Position numbers and translations under genes: made by a program
Notes under the pieces: generated by a model
The model's input: only the letters and a program-made list of their open reading frames with translations
What the model was told of the DNA's origin: nothing
Database searches by the model: none
Origin: Astropecten irregularis
Taxonomy: Eukaryota > Echinodermata > Asteroidea > Paxillosida > Astropectinidae
NCBI GenBank assembly: GCA_963971285.1
Contig: OZ020249.1
Span: forward strand, 9,052,001-9,116,000
DNA: 64,000 bases
Direction of reading: 5' to 3'
In this document: positions 1 to 12,400 of the stretch, in pieces
How positions within the stretch are numbered: the stretch's first letter is position 1
Layout of the letters: each line of letters starts with the position of its first letter

Positions 1-1203
1 TACATATTCATGTTATGCAAATAGTTCCTTTGAGAAAGGTACTGTATAATCAAAGTCTACAGCGCAGAGCTTCAACAATGTGCACCTGTTTTGGATTTCT
101 ATTCTGTCTCCCTCCAACTGCACTTATTGGTCACCATTACGCAATGCTGTACGAACAATGAAATAGGAACGCCACTTCTATAAATTAGATAATGAATGGT
201 AACAAATCGATTATTTCGGTCTTGTTCGACGTGTACACTGATCTGAGAGTTTCATCATGGATTACTATACATGTATACTCGGATTGTACATTTCTGATGT
301 TGATAAGATAAACGTTCCCGTTATTTCTAGAAGGCGGTTCACAGGCAGATGAGACAACGTATTGTCCTAATGATATTCAGGAAGGCCGTGAACAGATGAG
401 ATACGATTCGGTCAGCTACAGTGCATTTCGATTTTTGTGCACGACAGTAATAAGTTGTTCTTTACAGATTAGTGAAACTGTTGGGAAGTACCGGTATGAC
501 AATGGTTTAACAAAAGTCGGCCAAAATGTTTTGACTGTCTTCAAAGTTGAAACACAACACGAATTGAAACTAGAAAGAAATCGCAGCATGAAAATCTTTC
601 AGTCCACAATACTGTAAAAAAAATCTAGAAAATAGCATTGGAAGACCGAAATTAAATTTTGTGTTTCTTTCAATCAAAATTAAGGACAATTTGTTTATAA
701 TGTTAAAAAAATGTACGCGTATTCGAAACATTTCTCAGGAACACTTATCAACATCAGAAATACCATATCGAAAGTGAGTGCATATGGCAAGAAGAAAGGT
801 GATCAAATTCACGCGATATTGTGTTGCTGGTAGCGACGTTTCGGCTGCTGGTACTGCTAGCCTTCATGCTTTCCATGATGAAACAGCTTTCAGTTCATTG
901 TATACGTCGAACGAGACGTTTGAAAGCAGCTACAGCAAACCGAAATAACTGTTTCGTTACTCCATTATCTAATTTCTTGGACAAAAACAATTCTACATTG
1001 GCATAGCACAATACACATTATTACTTGCACATCATTAAGAAACAAACTGTTTTGTATTATTAGGCCTAATACATGAATATGTATGATGTGCAATGAATGC
1101 AACCGTTTGAATTGGGCTGAGCTTGTTGTACAGAGCTTCTCATTGGGTAATGACAAGATCAGTTCACGGTACTGCGCACGTTCAAAACGAAGGAATACTA
1201 TTA
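1..1203. mobile_element. Foldback-type element, copy cut by window edge
   Basis: The first 180 bases resemble 50458-50690. Bases 400-1203 resemble both 52830-53801 and the reverse complement of 50336-51385. Near 343-400 there is one copy of the unit containing TATTCAGGAAGG and CAGATGAGA that is tandemly repeated in the large element at 50-54 kb. The right end is CGTTCAAAACGAAGGAATACTA, close to the end of the 53.8 kb copy. No protein-coding potential is seen. The left terminus lies outside the window. Confidence 0.75.
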
Positions 1204-1329
1204 GCCCCGACACGGTCACTTAATTCCTCGTAGGCCTATCGATTGAACCTCTGCTCCATAGAGATGAACAAATTTACAATAATAATAACAGTCGATATTC
1301 TGCAGGTTTTTATTTTATCTGTATGTTTA

Positions 1330-1423
1330 CCCCAACCCAAACCCTAACTCTAGCCCTAACGCTATAACCATATAACCCTAAGCCTAACCCGGACCCCAAC
1401 CCTAACCCTAACCCTAACCCTAT
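1330..1423. repeat. Interstitial telomere-like repeat (CCCTAA)n
   Basis: A run of perfect and degenerate CCCTAA units, perfect at about 1396-1423 and degenerate to the left. This is the complement of the TTAGGG telomere repeat used by deuterostomes and many other animals. It is short and internal, so it is an interstitial block and not a chromosome end. Confidence 0.8.
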
Positions 1424-1735
1424 ACACGGCTTTACACTTCGGCGGCCATCTTAGCTTTTGATCGCAACTTCAATACACGGGTTTACACTTCCATAAAAGC
1501 GCATGCGTGGTAGTGCCTCAGTTCGAAGTCGCGATCAAAACCGCCGAAGTGTAAACCCGTGTATTGTCTTCGACAATGGACGGGCTTACACTTCGGAAAG
1601 TGCGCATGAGTGGAAGTGCCTCGTTTTGAAGTTGCGATGAAAATCTAAGATGGCTGCCTTGGTGTAAACCCGTGTATACGAGGCACCTCCACGCATGCGC
1701 ACTTTTCGAAGTGTAAACCCGTGTTATGGCATAAA
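1424..1735. repeat. Inverted-repeat element cluster (ACACGGGTTTACACTTCG)
   Basis: The word ACACGGGTTTACACTTCG and its complement CGAAGTGTAAACCCGTGT occur repeatedly in both orientations, with GCGCATGCGTGG-type words and a paired 'GCCATCTTAG / CTAAGATGGC' motif between them. The arrangement is that of one or two small non-autonomous inverted-repeat transposons. There is no open frame of note. Confidence 0.6.
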
Positions 1736-2009
1736 TGTTCAGCGCTGAAAAATGCGCATAAGCCCATGGTGTTTTTGTATTAAAAGAATGTATGAAAAAC
1801 TAACATCTGAAGGGCCCGATCACTCCATATGCAACTGATTAATTAATGAAAAATAAATAACAGTAAAAACCACCGGTTCAGTAATGTATGTATACATGTA
1901 CGTATGTTCACGCCTACATCAACATAATGACAGCAGCCTGAAATAACATAATTTGTAACGCACCGTCAACAGACGGGTATTTCGAGGGAACGAAATATTG
2001 TATTATTTT

Positions 2010-2230
2010 GTTTTACCTCTCTCCAACTTTTTTTTTTTGCCCGTCCCCTTAGGGGCTCCGTAGTTTATTCAACACTGACTGTAACCACAATTATTGTGTG
2101 TGTAAGTGGCTATGTGTCCAAAGAGTTTATACATGTCCTATATTGAGACCGAGGACAGGAGAATAAAGGAACAACAATGAAACCAATCTCGTCCTCGAGC
2201 GGACTTATTTTGTTTTTAATTGTCAACGGA
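2010..2230. repeat. Dispersed repeat module, second copy at 62160-62320
   Basis: The stretch with TTTATTCAACACTGACT, then GAGACCGAGGACAGGAGAA followed by TAAAGGAACAA, is found again at 62168-62310 in the same orientation. The module carries an AATAAA word, as expected for the 3' end of a retroelement or an LTR fragment. The family is not identified. Confidence 0.5.
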
Positions 2231-2239
2231 CATACAAAT

Positions 2240-3090
2240 ATGTGCTTGGTCTATTATTAGCTGTCGGAACAGGTTTAGTTTTCGTTCTGAGTGTTTTTCT
2301 ATTATACTTTCGCACAATATGCTCAATTAGCTTGGCAGTAAATCTCTGTATTGCTCATAGTGTCTCATCTGTGATCAGCCTAAATTAGGTACCCTATAAA
2401 AGCATTATAATCTATAAGGATTACTATGAAACTTAGTTGTAAAAATTCTTAATTATAGCAACGTGACAGTCATTTGAATATTAGTCAATTTTGTTCGTAG
2501 CGAACGCAGTTCGCAGTCGAAAACGACTAATGCTAGGGAAATGATTCTGTTTCCAAAAGCAATGTAAACAATACTTACCGTGACGTCATCATGACGTCAT
2601 GAAAAGGCTGATTTTTATTATCAGCATATCTTGAGATCGGTAAGTGCTACTGTAAGGGTTCTTTGTGTAAAATGTTTGCTAGATGGTGTAGATGTGCATG
2701 CTGCTGTAAAATTAATATGACGTCATATGACGTGGATTTTCAAAAGGATGATTTATTTCACTTAGCAGCATATCTCGAGAATGGCAAAGTCATGCTACGT
2801 AGTTCCTTCTATAAAAGCTTTGTTAGGTCCTGCACAGGTCCATGCTGCTGTGAAATTAACTTTGACGTCAGCACGACATCATCAAAAAGGCTAATTTTTT
2901 TATTATAGTAAACAATGTCTTATCGCCACGTAACTTGGTAGGTGTGATGTCTGTGCTACTGCAAAAATATTTCTGTGATGACGTCATTATGATTTAGACG
3001 TTACAGTGTATAAAGCTTATTAAATAAAGTCGGAACAGTCCTGTGTTCGTCCATGAACACTTAAATGTCAAGTCCTGTGTTCCTGTTATG
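2240..3090. repeat. Degenerate LTR-associated repeat with TGACGTCA motifs
   Basis: Contains CGTGACAGTCATTTGAATA, also found at about 6249, and TTAAATAAAGTCGGAACAG, also found at about 17432. Between them lie degenerate copies of a unit of roughly 170-180 bp that include TGACGTCA palindromes and 'CATATCT(C/T)GAGA' words. The shared words tie this stretch to the non-coding part of the Gypsy-like element at 5.8-6.5 kb. It looks like a decayed LTR or internal remnant. Confidence 0.45.
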
Positions 3091-3447
3091 GCGATCATGG
3101 TTTAATCCACGACCAGACATCATCTCTTGCTTACAGCAATATTCACGTGTCAAAATATTGTAGCCAATTCTCATTTATCAGTGATTGAAAACCCGGCAGA
3201 AACCGGCGGGTAACTAGAGGCTGAATTTTAAAGCCTCCCCTTATTAACAAATATTCAAATTCGATACCTTGCATCGCTGTATCTCATCAAGGTATGTAAC
3301 AATACAGGTAGGACATTTATGTATAACCTAACAAAGGATCGAACAATGTAGTATGGAATATATAAAATTACATTGATTTCAAAGCCGCATCCTGTTTCAG
3401 TGATCCCCATGTACTTTCTCGGGTTGCAGCATTGCAAATGTGGGCGC

Positions 3448-5560
3448 CTATGGATAAACTGATCCCTGGGATATAGCGATATGTGTGCAGATATCTGTTA
3501 TTGAGGGGTGAAGGACGGTTGCCACGTCATCCTGGAGACGCATTGGTTTGAGCTCACCAACCGGGTGACGGGAGACTGCATCCGCTGCGGCATGGCGCAC
3601 TCCAGGTATGTGGACAATGCGAAAGTAGTATCGCAGTGACTTCTCTTTGAGGTTGTGGAGACGAGGGTTCGGTATGTCGTCAAGGGATCTGTCACTGAAT
3701 ATCTCGAGGAGGGGTTTGTGATCAACGGCCACGATGAGGTCAGAGCAGCCCAGGACAAAGTGGCGTGCATTGTCGAGAGCATCAACGACCGCGAGTGCTT
3801 CTCCTTCCACTGGGTCATACCCTTACTCTGCCCGTGACGTGAAGCGACTCCCGACAAGCGTGATCTTCCAGCCAGTCTTGCAGCAGAAGGGCTTGGTGGA
3901 AGGGCAGGTGCAGTGCTTCTGGAGTAGCCAGAATCCGATGCCATCCTTGCTCCAATCGGTGGCGAGGCAGGTTGGCTTGGTCTTGTCAAAGATCTCAACC
4001 CCTTTGTGGATCTTGCTGATGATCAGGGATTTTGAGTCCTCAAAGATTCGGTTCAGTTGATCTGTCCAGACGAAGCGTGTACCAGGCTTAAGGAGTTCAC
4101 AAAAGGGCAGCATCCGTTCGGCGGAGGCGAAGGCATAGGAGACTTGGTTTACCAGGCCGAACCCGCTGCGTATGTCAGTGATGTTGCGAGGGGTGGGGAA
4201 GTTCTGGATGGCCTCAAAATACCGAGGGCAGGGGCGGACAGTGCTCGGAGTAACCTCAAAGCCGGCAAACTCGACAGTAGTCTTGGCAAACGAGAACTTG
4301 GAGGGGTTCAGTGTGATGCCGTTGCGGCCACAGATATCAAGCCACTCCAATGCCTGGAAGAATGCCTTCCCGGTTGTATCTGACCACAGCAGGGTGTCGT
4401 CCACGCACTTGGTCTTCCGTGGGATGTCAGCGACGATTTCATCGAATCGGCGGCTGTGGCCATCACCTGAGACGATGTACCCTTGTGGGGCAACACGGTA
4501 CCGGTAGCGGCCCCACGGGGTGATGAACGTTGTGAGATGGTGGTCCTTGTCGTCAAGGGAAATGCTGTGGTAACCGTTCCACGCATCAAGGATGGTCTTG
4601 CGTGTGTTGGGTGGGACTGCACGTGCTTGGTGGAAGGGCGACTGGGTGTGGTGGGTCTCACTGAGGGCGTGGCGATTGAGTGGTTGCAGATCGACAGTCC
4701 GCCTGGGCTTGCCAGATTTCTTGGTGCAGATCACCATCTTGTGGCACCAAGTGACCGGTGTGCCGACAGGGACTGGTTCAATAACATCAAGGCGTACATC
4801 TCTGTCAATGCCTGCCTTAACATCATCTTGCCAGTGTAGTGGGACGGGGATTGGTGTGTGGTGAGCCACTGTTCGAGCATTGGGATCGATCATGAGTTGC
4901 AGTGGGGGGCCGGACATCATGGGGAGTGGCTGATGCTCACATACATTGAAGGTACTGGACCTATAGCGCTGTAGCAGCCAGGTCTCGAGCCTCCCTCGGT
5001 TCTCCTCCGTGGCTGGGAATGGGAGAGATGTGGGTGGAGGTGGTGTCGCCTGGCGTCGTGGGCACTCACATGTGTGGGTAACGCAGGAATCGGGTGTGGG
5101 TATCGCTGTGGCAGCGGAGGAATCGGCTCTGAATCCAGTGGGGTCATGCGATTCTCCAATTGTAGTGAATGTGGTGGGTATCATGCCAAGTGCGACGCAA
5201 GCCTGCTTTGACAGAAACAGCCTGTCAGTGGAGTCAGTGAAGTACACTATCTGGCGTGTTTCAAGTGTCTCCCTAGACGGAGAGGTCCCAGAGATGCGGA
5301 GGACAAGGGCACCTTTGATGTCGATGGCATGGTTGTTGGCAGTAGTCATTTGCATAGTGACAGGAATGAGGTGGCGCCTTTCCAGGCCCAGCTTCGGTAG
5401 GAGCTTCGTGCCGACTAAGCATGACTGGTATCAAGTGTCAGTCATGGCAGGACAAGAGACAGGAGGGGTGGGGCTGAGGAATGAAGGGTTGAACCCAAGA
5501 GCTTGTCCATCGGATGGGATGGCCCGGATGGAGACATCGATGAATGGTTGAGGGTCAGAA
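3448..5560 (-). pseudogene. Gypsy-type LTR retrotransposon polyprotein, decayed
   Basis: Read on the minus strand, this encodes the end of a retropepsin, then a reverse transcriptase, then RNase H. The protease active-site Asp-Thr is at 5434-5439, but the expected Gly codon is replaced by TGA (5431-5433). The RT shows PRRTVDLQPLN, the WGRYRYRVAPQG stretch, and a CVDDT catalytic motif in place of the commoner Y-x-DD. A frame change near 3835 leads into RNase H, with VDHKPLL and the closing HIPGVRHAAADAVSR. No integrase follows, so the 3' part is missing. Codons are GC-richer than the surrounding DNA. The RT family assignment is firm and the copy cannot be functional as it stands. Confidence 0.88.
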
Positions 5561-5579
5561 GCTCTTATCTCGCATGCAG

Positions 5580-6520
5580 TGCAGAACCCATTATAGATAT
5601 GGTGCTGTAGTGTGATCGCATGGCCGTCGTTGCTGAGGCGTCGTCAACGGAGCATGGGGTATCGAAGATGGCCGTGGCGTTGTCTTGCAGCGGAAGCACG
5701 GCAGCCTGTGTGGGTTGCTGCTTCCGATTAGACTGCTGTATACTGCTAACTGCTGTATACTGTTTATGGGATGAAAGTTGCTGGTACTTGGTGAAGGTAG
5801 TGATCGATGGTGTAGCTGTTTAACAAGCCGTACCAAACGAGTTTCCGGTCAGATTATGTATTGTGGTTTGTGGACCCTGTTAACCCTATTTGTGAGACGC
5901 GTTGAGAGCAGTTGATTTTGCTAATCTACTTAAGAGCTTTGGTTAAATGATTCATTAGCTGTAAGCTGTTCCGAGATTTCTGTTGTCGGAACAACTTTAT
6001 ATTTTGGTCTAATGTTAAGCTGTTCTGACATTGCCGATGTCGTATAACAGGTTAAGTTTGCGTTCGGATTTTCCGAAATTTAATTGTAATTTAATTTAAT
6101 GTAATATTATTCTTTGTGCAACGAATTTGTATACTCCTTTTCTGTTCTAATCTTCATCTTATCAGATTGTCGTATCTTATGAAAGCTCATAAGCTGAAGT
6201 TTATAAAATAAAAGATGGAGTTTGTTAACATTCTTAATCAGTTAGGCACGTGACAGTCATTTGAATATTTGATTATTACATTTTGTGGCCAGTATATCTC
6301 TCGAGAACGACAAATGCTACGGAAATGTTTCTTTTTGCAAAAGCTTAGTAACATCCTGTAGATGTAGACAACATTTTAGGTTTTGCATGGTGACAATTGG
6401 TATGTGGATCGGTTTGCAGAAACACCGTGTAAGAATCGTTCGTGTTTTCGCACTTCGACATAAAAGGCGAACAATCACAGTGGACCTAAGCTCTATTCTT
6501 ATACTGTTCTGAATCACAAA
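5580..6520 (-). mobile_element. 5' part of the Gypsy-like element (gag remnant and LTR-like DNA)
   Basis: Upstream of the protease on the minus strand, a short frame beginning at 5836 (MVRLVKQLHH) has a twin at 17027 (MVQLVKQLHH). The sequence flanking both sites is closely similar for about 250 bp, including ATTGTGGTTTGTGGACCC. Bases 5940-6250 carry 'GCTGTTCCGA' and 'GTCGGAACA' inverted words that also occur at 2260, 3025, 17440 and 17530. I read this as leader, LTR and gag remnant, but no paired intact LTRs could be delimited. Confidence 0.45.
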
Positions 6521-7770
6521 GAAAATGAATGCAAAATATTTAGCACCTCATGAAGTTCTTCCCTGGTAGCTGTTGAAAAAATAAATTTGTTTTCGTTTTG
6601 TGTGTGTTTATCTGCTTATTGTGTACTCCAAACTGTTTTACAGTGTTTTGTTATTTTTACATCATATCAAAAATACATATTCACCGATCTCATCTCCTGT
6701 GCTTATCTCTTTGGTCACATTCGGAAAAATGCGCCGCCGAAAAATCCTTGTGTAACACGTGAATGTCAAACAAGAACAGAGAGTTTTGACGTATGTGTGC
6801 TTATGTTGGCAATGCTGCGCGTTGTTGTTGCAGGGCAAGATTCGAATTCCGGCGCGCCGTCATCAGGTGACGTCACAGTGCACCGTGACGTCGACATCTT
6901 TGACGCATAGATATCGGAAGATGGAAAATAAAATGTCCCTAGAAATAATTAGGTTGAAGTTTGATCAGTTCCAATCATGTAAAGGGTTTTACATCGGGAA
7001 TAAAACTGCACAGGTATGCAGTTCCTATAGTTTTATATGTAGATATTTACTTTCTACCGATTGAGGGCGCTGTTTATTCTGATGTTTTTTCTGTACGTAA
7101 AATTTGACGATTTTCTATCGCAAATTTCTCTTTAGGGAACACAAATTGGACGTAGGAACAAATAAATTCTTGTTCAGTAATGTCAGATCTACATCCATGC
7201 CGAATGGGAACAAATTCGGTGATGATGGTCACGTAACTCAAAAACTAAAGCGGATTTGGCCTCACGGCCCACGGACTATAAGTGTTCCCATGTTTAAGTC
7301 AGGAATTTAAAACGCGAACAGGCAAAATAAATACATGCCAAATTGAATTTTTTTAAATAAAATTCCGATCACTGCGGGTGCATTACCACCGGTGCAGACA
7401 CAGCGCTTGGGGGCTTGCGACGCATTCAGCCCGACGCTTGGGCCCGTGATAACCAGTGCGGTCCATCCTCTCATGGACGTTCTTGTAGTATTTTTTATGC
7501 GGGACAGCATGGCCTGCAAGTTCACTGAGTCATTCACCCGGTCCCCGTTGCATTTTTTTGGGAGGGGGAATTTTTGAGCGGAACGGGAAAGCCTATAGAG
7601 ACAATTTCTTGTCATACAATACATGGAACTCATTTCATGCCCTCAAAATATTTTTGTGTCATCAAAATTATATTTTGTGTATTCATGTGTAAACTTTTCG
7701 GTCCCTCAAAACATAGAGCTAAGAACGGATCAAAATTGTTTCATCGATCATGCCCCCAAATTCCTTTTGT
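6520..7770. other. Non-coding stretch, no gene recognised
   Basis: Short open frames only, none with a recognisable domain. GGTGACGTCACAG and GTGACGTCGACAT near 6866-6896 repeat the TGACGTCA theme of the 2.5-3.0 kb repeat. Nothing else could be supported. Confidence 0.4.
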
Positions 7771-7773
7771 CAA

Positions 7774-8113
7774 AAACATTGCGTCAACTCGCCAACATTG
7801 CGATAACTCGCAAAACATTGTGTCCACTCGCAAACATTACTTCAACTCGCAAACATTACGTCAACTCTCAAACATTGCGTCAACTCGCAAACATTGCCTC
7901 AACTCGCAAACATTAATTGCCTCAACTCGCAAACATTGCCTCAACTCGCAAACATTGCCTCAACTCGCAAACATTGCCTCAACTCGTAAACATTGCCTCA
8001 ACTCGCAAACATTTCCTCAACTCGCAAACATTGCGTCAACTCAAAAACATTACGTCAACTCAAAAACATTGCGTCAACTCAAAAACATTGCTTCAACTCA
8101 AGAACATTTTGTG
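7774..8113. repeat. 19-bp minisatellite (CTCAACTCGCAAACATTGC)n
   Basis: About 18 head-to-tail copies of a 19-bp unit. The left part is CAACTCGCAAACATT-rich and the right part changes to CAACTCAAAAACATT. Because 19 is not a multiple of 3 and the unit lacks in-frame stops, all three plus-strand frames are open through the array, each giving the same kind of 19-residue peptide repeat (for example NIASTRKHCLNSQTL). Protein-like open frames here are therefore a by-product of the repeat. Confidence 0.92.
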
Positions 8114-8550
8114 AATAATTCTTAAAAGCCTTATGTTTTCAACAGAAATGGATTTGTTTATGTTTTGCAGATGATTTTTGCATCGTGTACAGCTCGAACG
8201 TACTTGTATCGCGTTCCTGGAATTCTCATACGGCAGATGCAACATTTAGTCACCATTGGTGTGCCACATCATTCTAACACTTGTTACGGCTGGAAATGCG
8301 TATACGGTAACCTTTGACCTTATTTTGATTTCCGTTAATTAACCCTAATTAAACGACATATTTCTGACTTTTTTCACGAAAACCTTCATCAAGCGTTCTA
8401 GAAATATTGTGTTATACTCTGCACTCTTCCTTTTTCTTTTTTTTGACTTTGAAACGGGCGTGTACCTTTAAGATGATGCTGGTTCTGCCCATAGAATCAA
8501 TCAAGGCACACCTTGTTTGGAGTTTGCACTCATTACAATCCGTGGTGGCC

Positions 8551-9490
8551 ATGATGGCGGTCATACATGTAGCAAAGAGTATCTTGACTGGATTCGTCCT
8601 ATTTCTAATCTTTGGTCCCAGCGTCCAAGCGGGAAAGATCCTAATGTCTGCGGGAGTGGATCAGTCGCACTACATCTTCAGTTCCAAGATCGGTCGTGAA
8701 TTGGTTCGGCAGGGTCACAAAGTCACCTTCCTCCTGAGCAGCTCCTACATACATCGCCTGAACGGCAGCGATGCTGACTGGTTCGACTTCCAGGTGTACA
8801 ATTCACCGTACAGCCCAAAGGAAATGAAGCAAATAGTGGATACTTTCGTCATGGATGCTCTGAACAGCACCTACCAGGGATGGCTGGGGTATCTGTCTCT
8901 CTGGGCCAAGAGGCTGTTTGGACTGGAGCCCAAAGAGAAAGAAGAGTTAAAACCCTCCAAGCGCACGTACAAGTATCTGTCATTTGAATGCAATGTTCTG
9001 CTTGGAGACGAGGAAGTGATAGGAAGACTAAGATACAGTGAGTTTGATCTTATGACCTACCTTTGACCTTGTCAATCCTTGCATGGCACTGGTTGCTCAA
9101 AAGTTGTCTTTTCGATTCGTTGTTATTAATGCCGGCCTCATGGCGTCTGGTTTCGTCGATCGCTGGGCCGATATACCAGTGAATACGGCACACGTCCCGC
9201 TGTTCATGAGCGGCTACACGGATACGATGACATTTTGGGAAAGGTTTTTGAACTCAATCAATAATTACATAGCTATATCGTTCATGACGGATCGGTTTGT
9301 GCTGGGACCGTTCTATGCGCTTAAGACTCAACACGGCATCCGTACGGACATGAACATGAGAGACACAATGCGCAGTGCGGAGATGTGGGTGGTCAATACG
9401 CACTTCGCAATGGACTTTCCGAGAGTTGTACCGTCAAATGTGATCATGGTAGGAGGCTTATCTACTGATGAACCGAAACCACTCAATAAG
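8551..9490 (+). CDS. UGT coding exon 1 (acceptor-binding domain)
   Basis: Encodes the signal peptide and acceptor half, ending ...KPLNK before GTAACA. The reading frame changes between about 9045 and 9070, where TTTGATCTT and TTTGACCTT flank ATGACCTACC. Dropping one 19-base copy would bring the expected FDLVNPCMALVAQKLS stretch into frame. Confidence 0.88.
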
Positions 9491-12400
9491 GTAACAATAA
9501 GCATTCAAACCCAGATGCACACTAGATCAAGTTTTTGAGAAAAAAAACAAATGATTAGGAATATTTGGTTGTCAACTAAAACGTGAAAAAAACCATCAGT
9601 TGTCCCCATGTGCACTCGGTCGGTTGCACGAGACACACCCATAATTAAACCTACCAACATCTTCCAATCTAACAGTTCAGGTACTTGTTTTCCTTGGCGT
9701 TTTGTTTCACCCACAATCCCCCAACCCCACGCGGGTTATGTGGCCCCTTGCCTCCCACCCCCAGTAACTCAACTTCCTAAAAATCTTTAAATGGGGGGGG
9801 GGGGGGGGGGGGGCATGGGATGCACGGCAAAGCTCGGAACCATTCTTCATCTTCGTCACGTGGCCCAAATTGCTTCGTTTCGTTTTCTGGATAAGTGTCG
9901 GTAGCGAAATAAGTCCCAAGCCTAGCCCCGTGGTTTTATAAAATGACCCATACACAATGCATTTACTTGAAGAGGCAAGTGTCCTTTTGATAAGCCACGC
10001 CTTCTATATTTTAATAGTATCATGGAAGTTATATTAATACCCGTTCGAATAACTTTAGTGACATGTGATCAAGATCCACCAATCAGATGGCGGGGATTTA
10101 TGCGGGCATGGTATAATAATTATTCTCAAGATCTCGATAACTTACATATGTTTGACTAACTACCATCGATCATTGATATAGGCCTACGTTTATTGCGCTA
10201 CACCTATGGGTTCGAATCCCACCTGAGCACGCAAACCTCCTCCACGTTAGTGAAGGGCAAGCCTAATTTGCATAATTCTATCTCTCCGAGGAAAAATCAT
10301 TAATAATAACATTGCGATATTGGATTGGACTTACCCTGCTGACCCCAGCTAGTTTAGTGGTCTATTGATATATGACATCTGCACTATAGGTAGGGTAAGA
10401 ATCCCAAAATGGGCCAGCGCGTGGGTTTTTCGTGTGTACTAAAAAGCACTGAGTATGCAATGCTCATCCACGTCGGTGAAAGGCAAGACTAGTTTGCATA
10501 TAAATAATGTTTATTATCATTATTTGTTCGGGTGGGGGAAGCACAAATCTGACCAATGGACCTATAACAAAGTAAATTTTTTTCACTGACGAAATTTCTT
10601 TTTCTTGATACACAAGGAGCTTGAAGATTTCTTCGAGGGATCGGGAGAGAATGGCGTGGTTATCTTCTCGTGGGGCTCAGTGGTTGAGGTTATGGATACT
10701 ACTATGACTGAGACTATAGCTGCAGCTATGGATAGGCTTCCACAGCGAGTATTATGGCGATACCCTGGCCGTACACCACCCAAGAAACTTGGCAGGAATA
10801 CTAAACTCATGTCGTGGATACCGCAGAATGATATTCTAGGTCAGTGAACATATCATATAGAGTATATTCATTGGCACTGCAAATAATGACTTAACATGAA
10901 TGATTTTCAGCATTATTTGTTTCAATCACTAGTGTAACTGGTCGTTGTGATGCGCTCCAATCTGTGCATTGCACAGTACATCCTGTGAAAAAAACAATGT
11001 TGTATTGGTAACCCGCCCGACCCAAAAATATGCCCCGACCGTAAACATTTTAAACCAAAAAAAAAATAATAATAATAAATAAATAAATAAAAATCGGGAA
11101 CAAAAAAAATCGCAAAATTCTGTGCAGATTCAAAGCTTAAAAGGAGTAAAAAATGGAAACCAGACTGGTTAAAGTTGTTATGTCATTTCTTGTCTTTATT
11201 TGACACGTCAAATACTGTGATATACAAGGGAAAAAGCATTTAATACCCCAGGAAAAAAAAATCCGCCAGCCCTACCCTATTTTCCAAACCTCCGTTACGC
11301 CAATACAACAATTTTTTTTATGGCCTAATTACACATTACCCTCATAAATCCCCATCATCTGATTGGTGGATCTTGGTCATAAGTTCCAATACATACTGCG
11401 AAGTTCTCTTCAACGGGTTTATATATTTTAATAGCATATTTTAGTCTCCTTTTTGCCCCCTTGTACAGGTAAACACATTTTCAGTACTGATTGAATGCTA
11501 CCCTTATCTAAATTCCTCAAAAAAGTTCTGCAATTCAAGTTTGTTTTCTTACTGATCAATGAGCGGTAAAACTGGTATCATTGGAAAGCGTGATTATTAT
11601 TCTTTACAACGATATATCATTTGCTATGCAAATGAAATAGAGGAATCTACAATTCTGATAATATGCAGCAATGTCACAACAACATTTGTTGTTTTCAGTG
11701 GTGAATTCCCAATCGTTTCGAAGATGGACTGAGTTGATGAATGGTGTTGATGCACTGATGCGTGAAAGAACGGTCCAAACATGGTGTATTCTCATTTGAA
11801 TTGTGCAACATTTCACTTCTGTCTTTGTCCTGCATTGCTCTTTATTACATAATCACAACAGATGACACATCTATCATTTTAAGGAGGAATAATGAGACTT
11901 TCAAATCACAAGTTTCAACTGTCATAGATCAGAAAAATATATATTAACCCTGAAACTTGAATTGCAAAATCTTTTTGAGGGGTATTTTTGTTTTGTCATA
12001 CCTGAAAGATAGGCAAAACCTTTGGTAGCCCATCTTTGACATATTTTTAAATGAATGGCTGACAATTCTTTCTAGGACACCCAAAGACCAAACTTTTGAT
12101 CTACCATGGGGGTAACAATGGTATGCTGGAGACCATGCACCACGGCGTCCCAGTAATAGCTGTACCACTGGTTGGTGACAATAAAGACTGTTCAACCCGG
12201 CTTGGAGCGCGTGGCATGGCAGAAATGATACCACTGGCTGAATTCACAGAAGACAAGCTTCATGAAACAGCCGTCCGCATGCTGAGCAATGACAGCAAAG
12301 GTACAGTTACAGAGAAATTATATTGACATTTTTTTGATTATTTTGAAACAAATGCATTTGCATATCAAACTTCCAATCTATAATGATTCCTCCTTATCTT

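Noticed and set aside
4057-5551. Several plus-strand frames opposite the Gypsy polyprotein
   Set aside because: The minus strand has clear RT and RNase H motifs. The plus frames are antisense shadows in GC-rich coding DNA.
6285-6517. Overlapping short frames on both strands
   Set aside because: No domain was recognised, and the DNA belongs to a dispersed non-coding repeat also seen at 42660.
7774-8113. CRISPR-like array
   Set aside because: Units are contiguous with no unique spacers, and the sequence is animal nuclear DNA.
7574-8125. Open frames of up to 183 codons across the 19-bp array
   Set aside because: All three frames are open only because the repeat unit lacks stops. The peptides are periodic and there is no conserved domain.
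9038-9082. A tiny intron (GTGAGT at 9038) explaining the UGT frame change
   Set aside because: It would be under 50 bases with no pyrimidine tract and would remove conserved residues. The 19-bp duplication explains the shift better.
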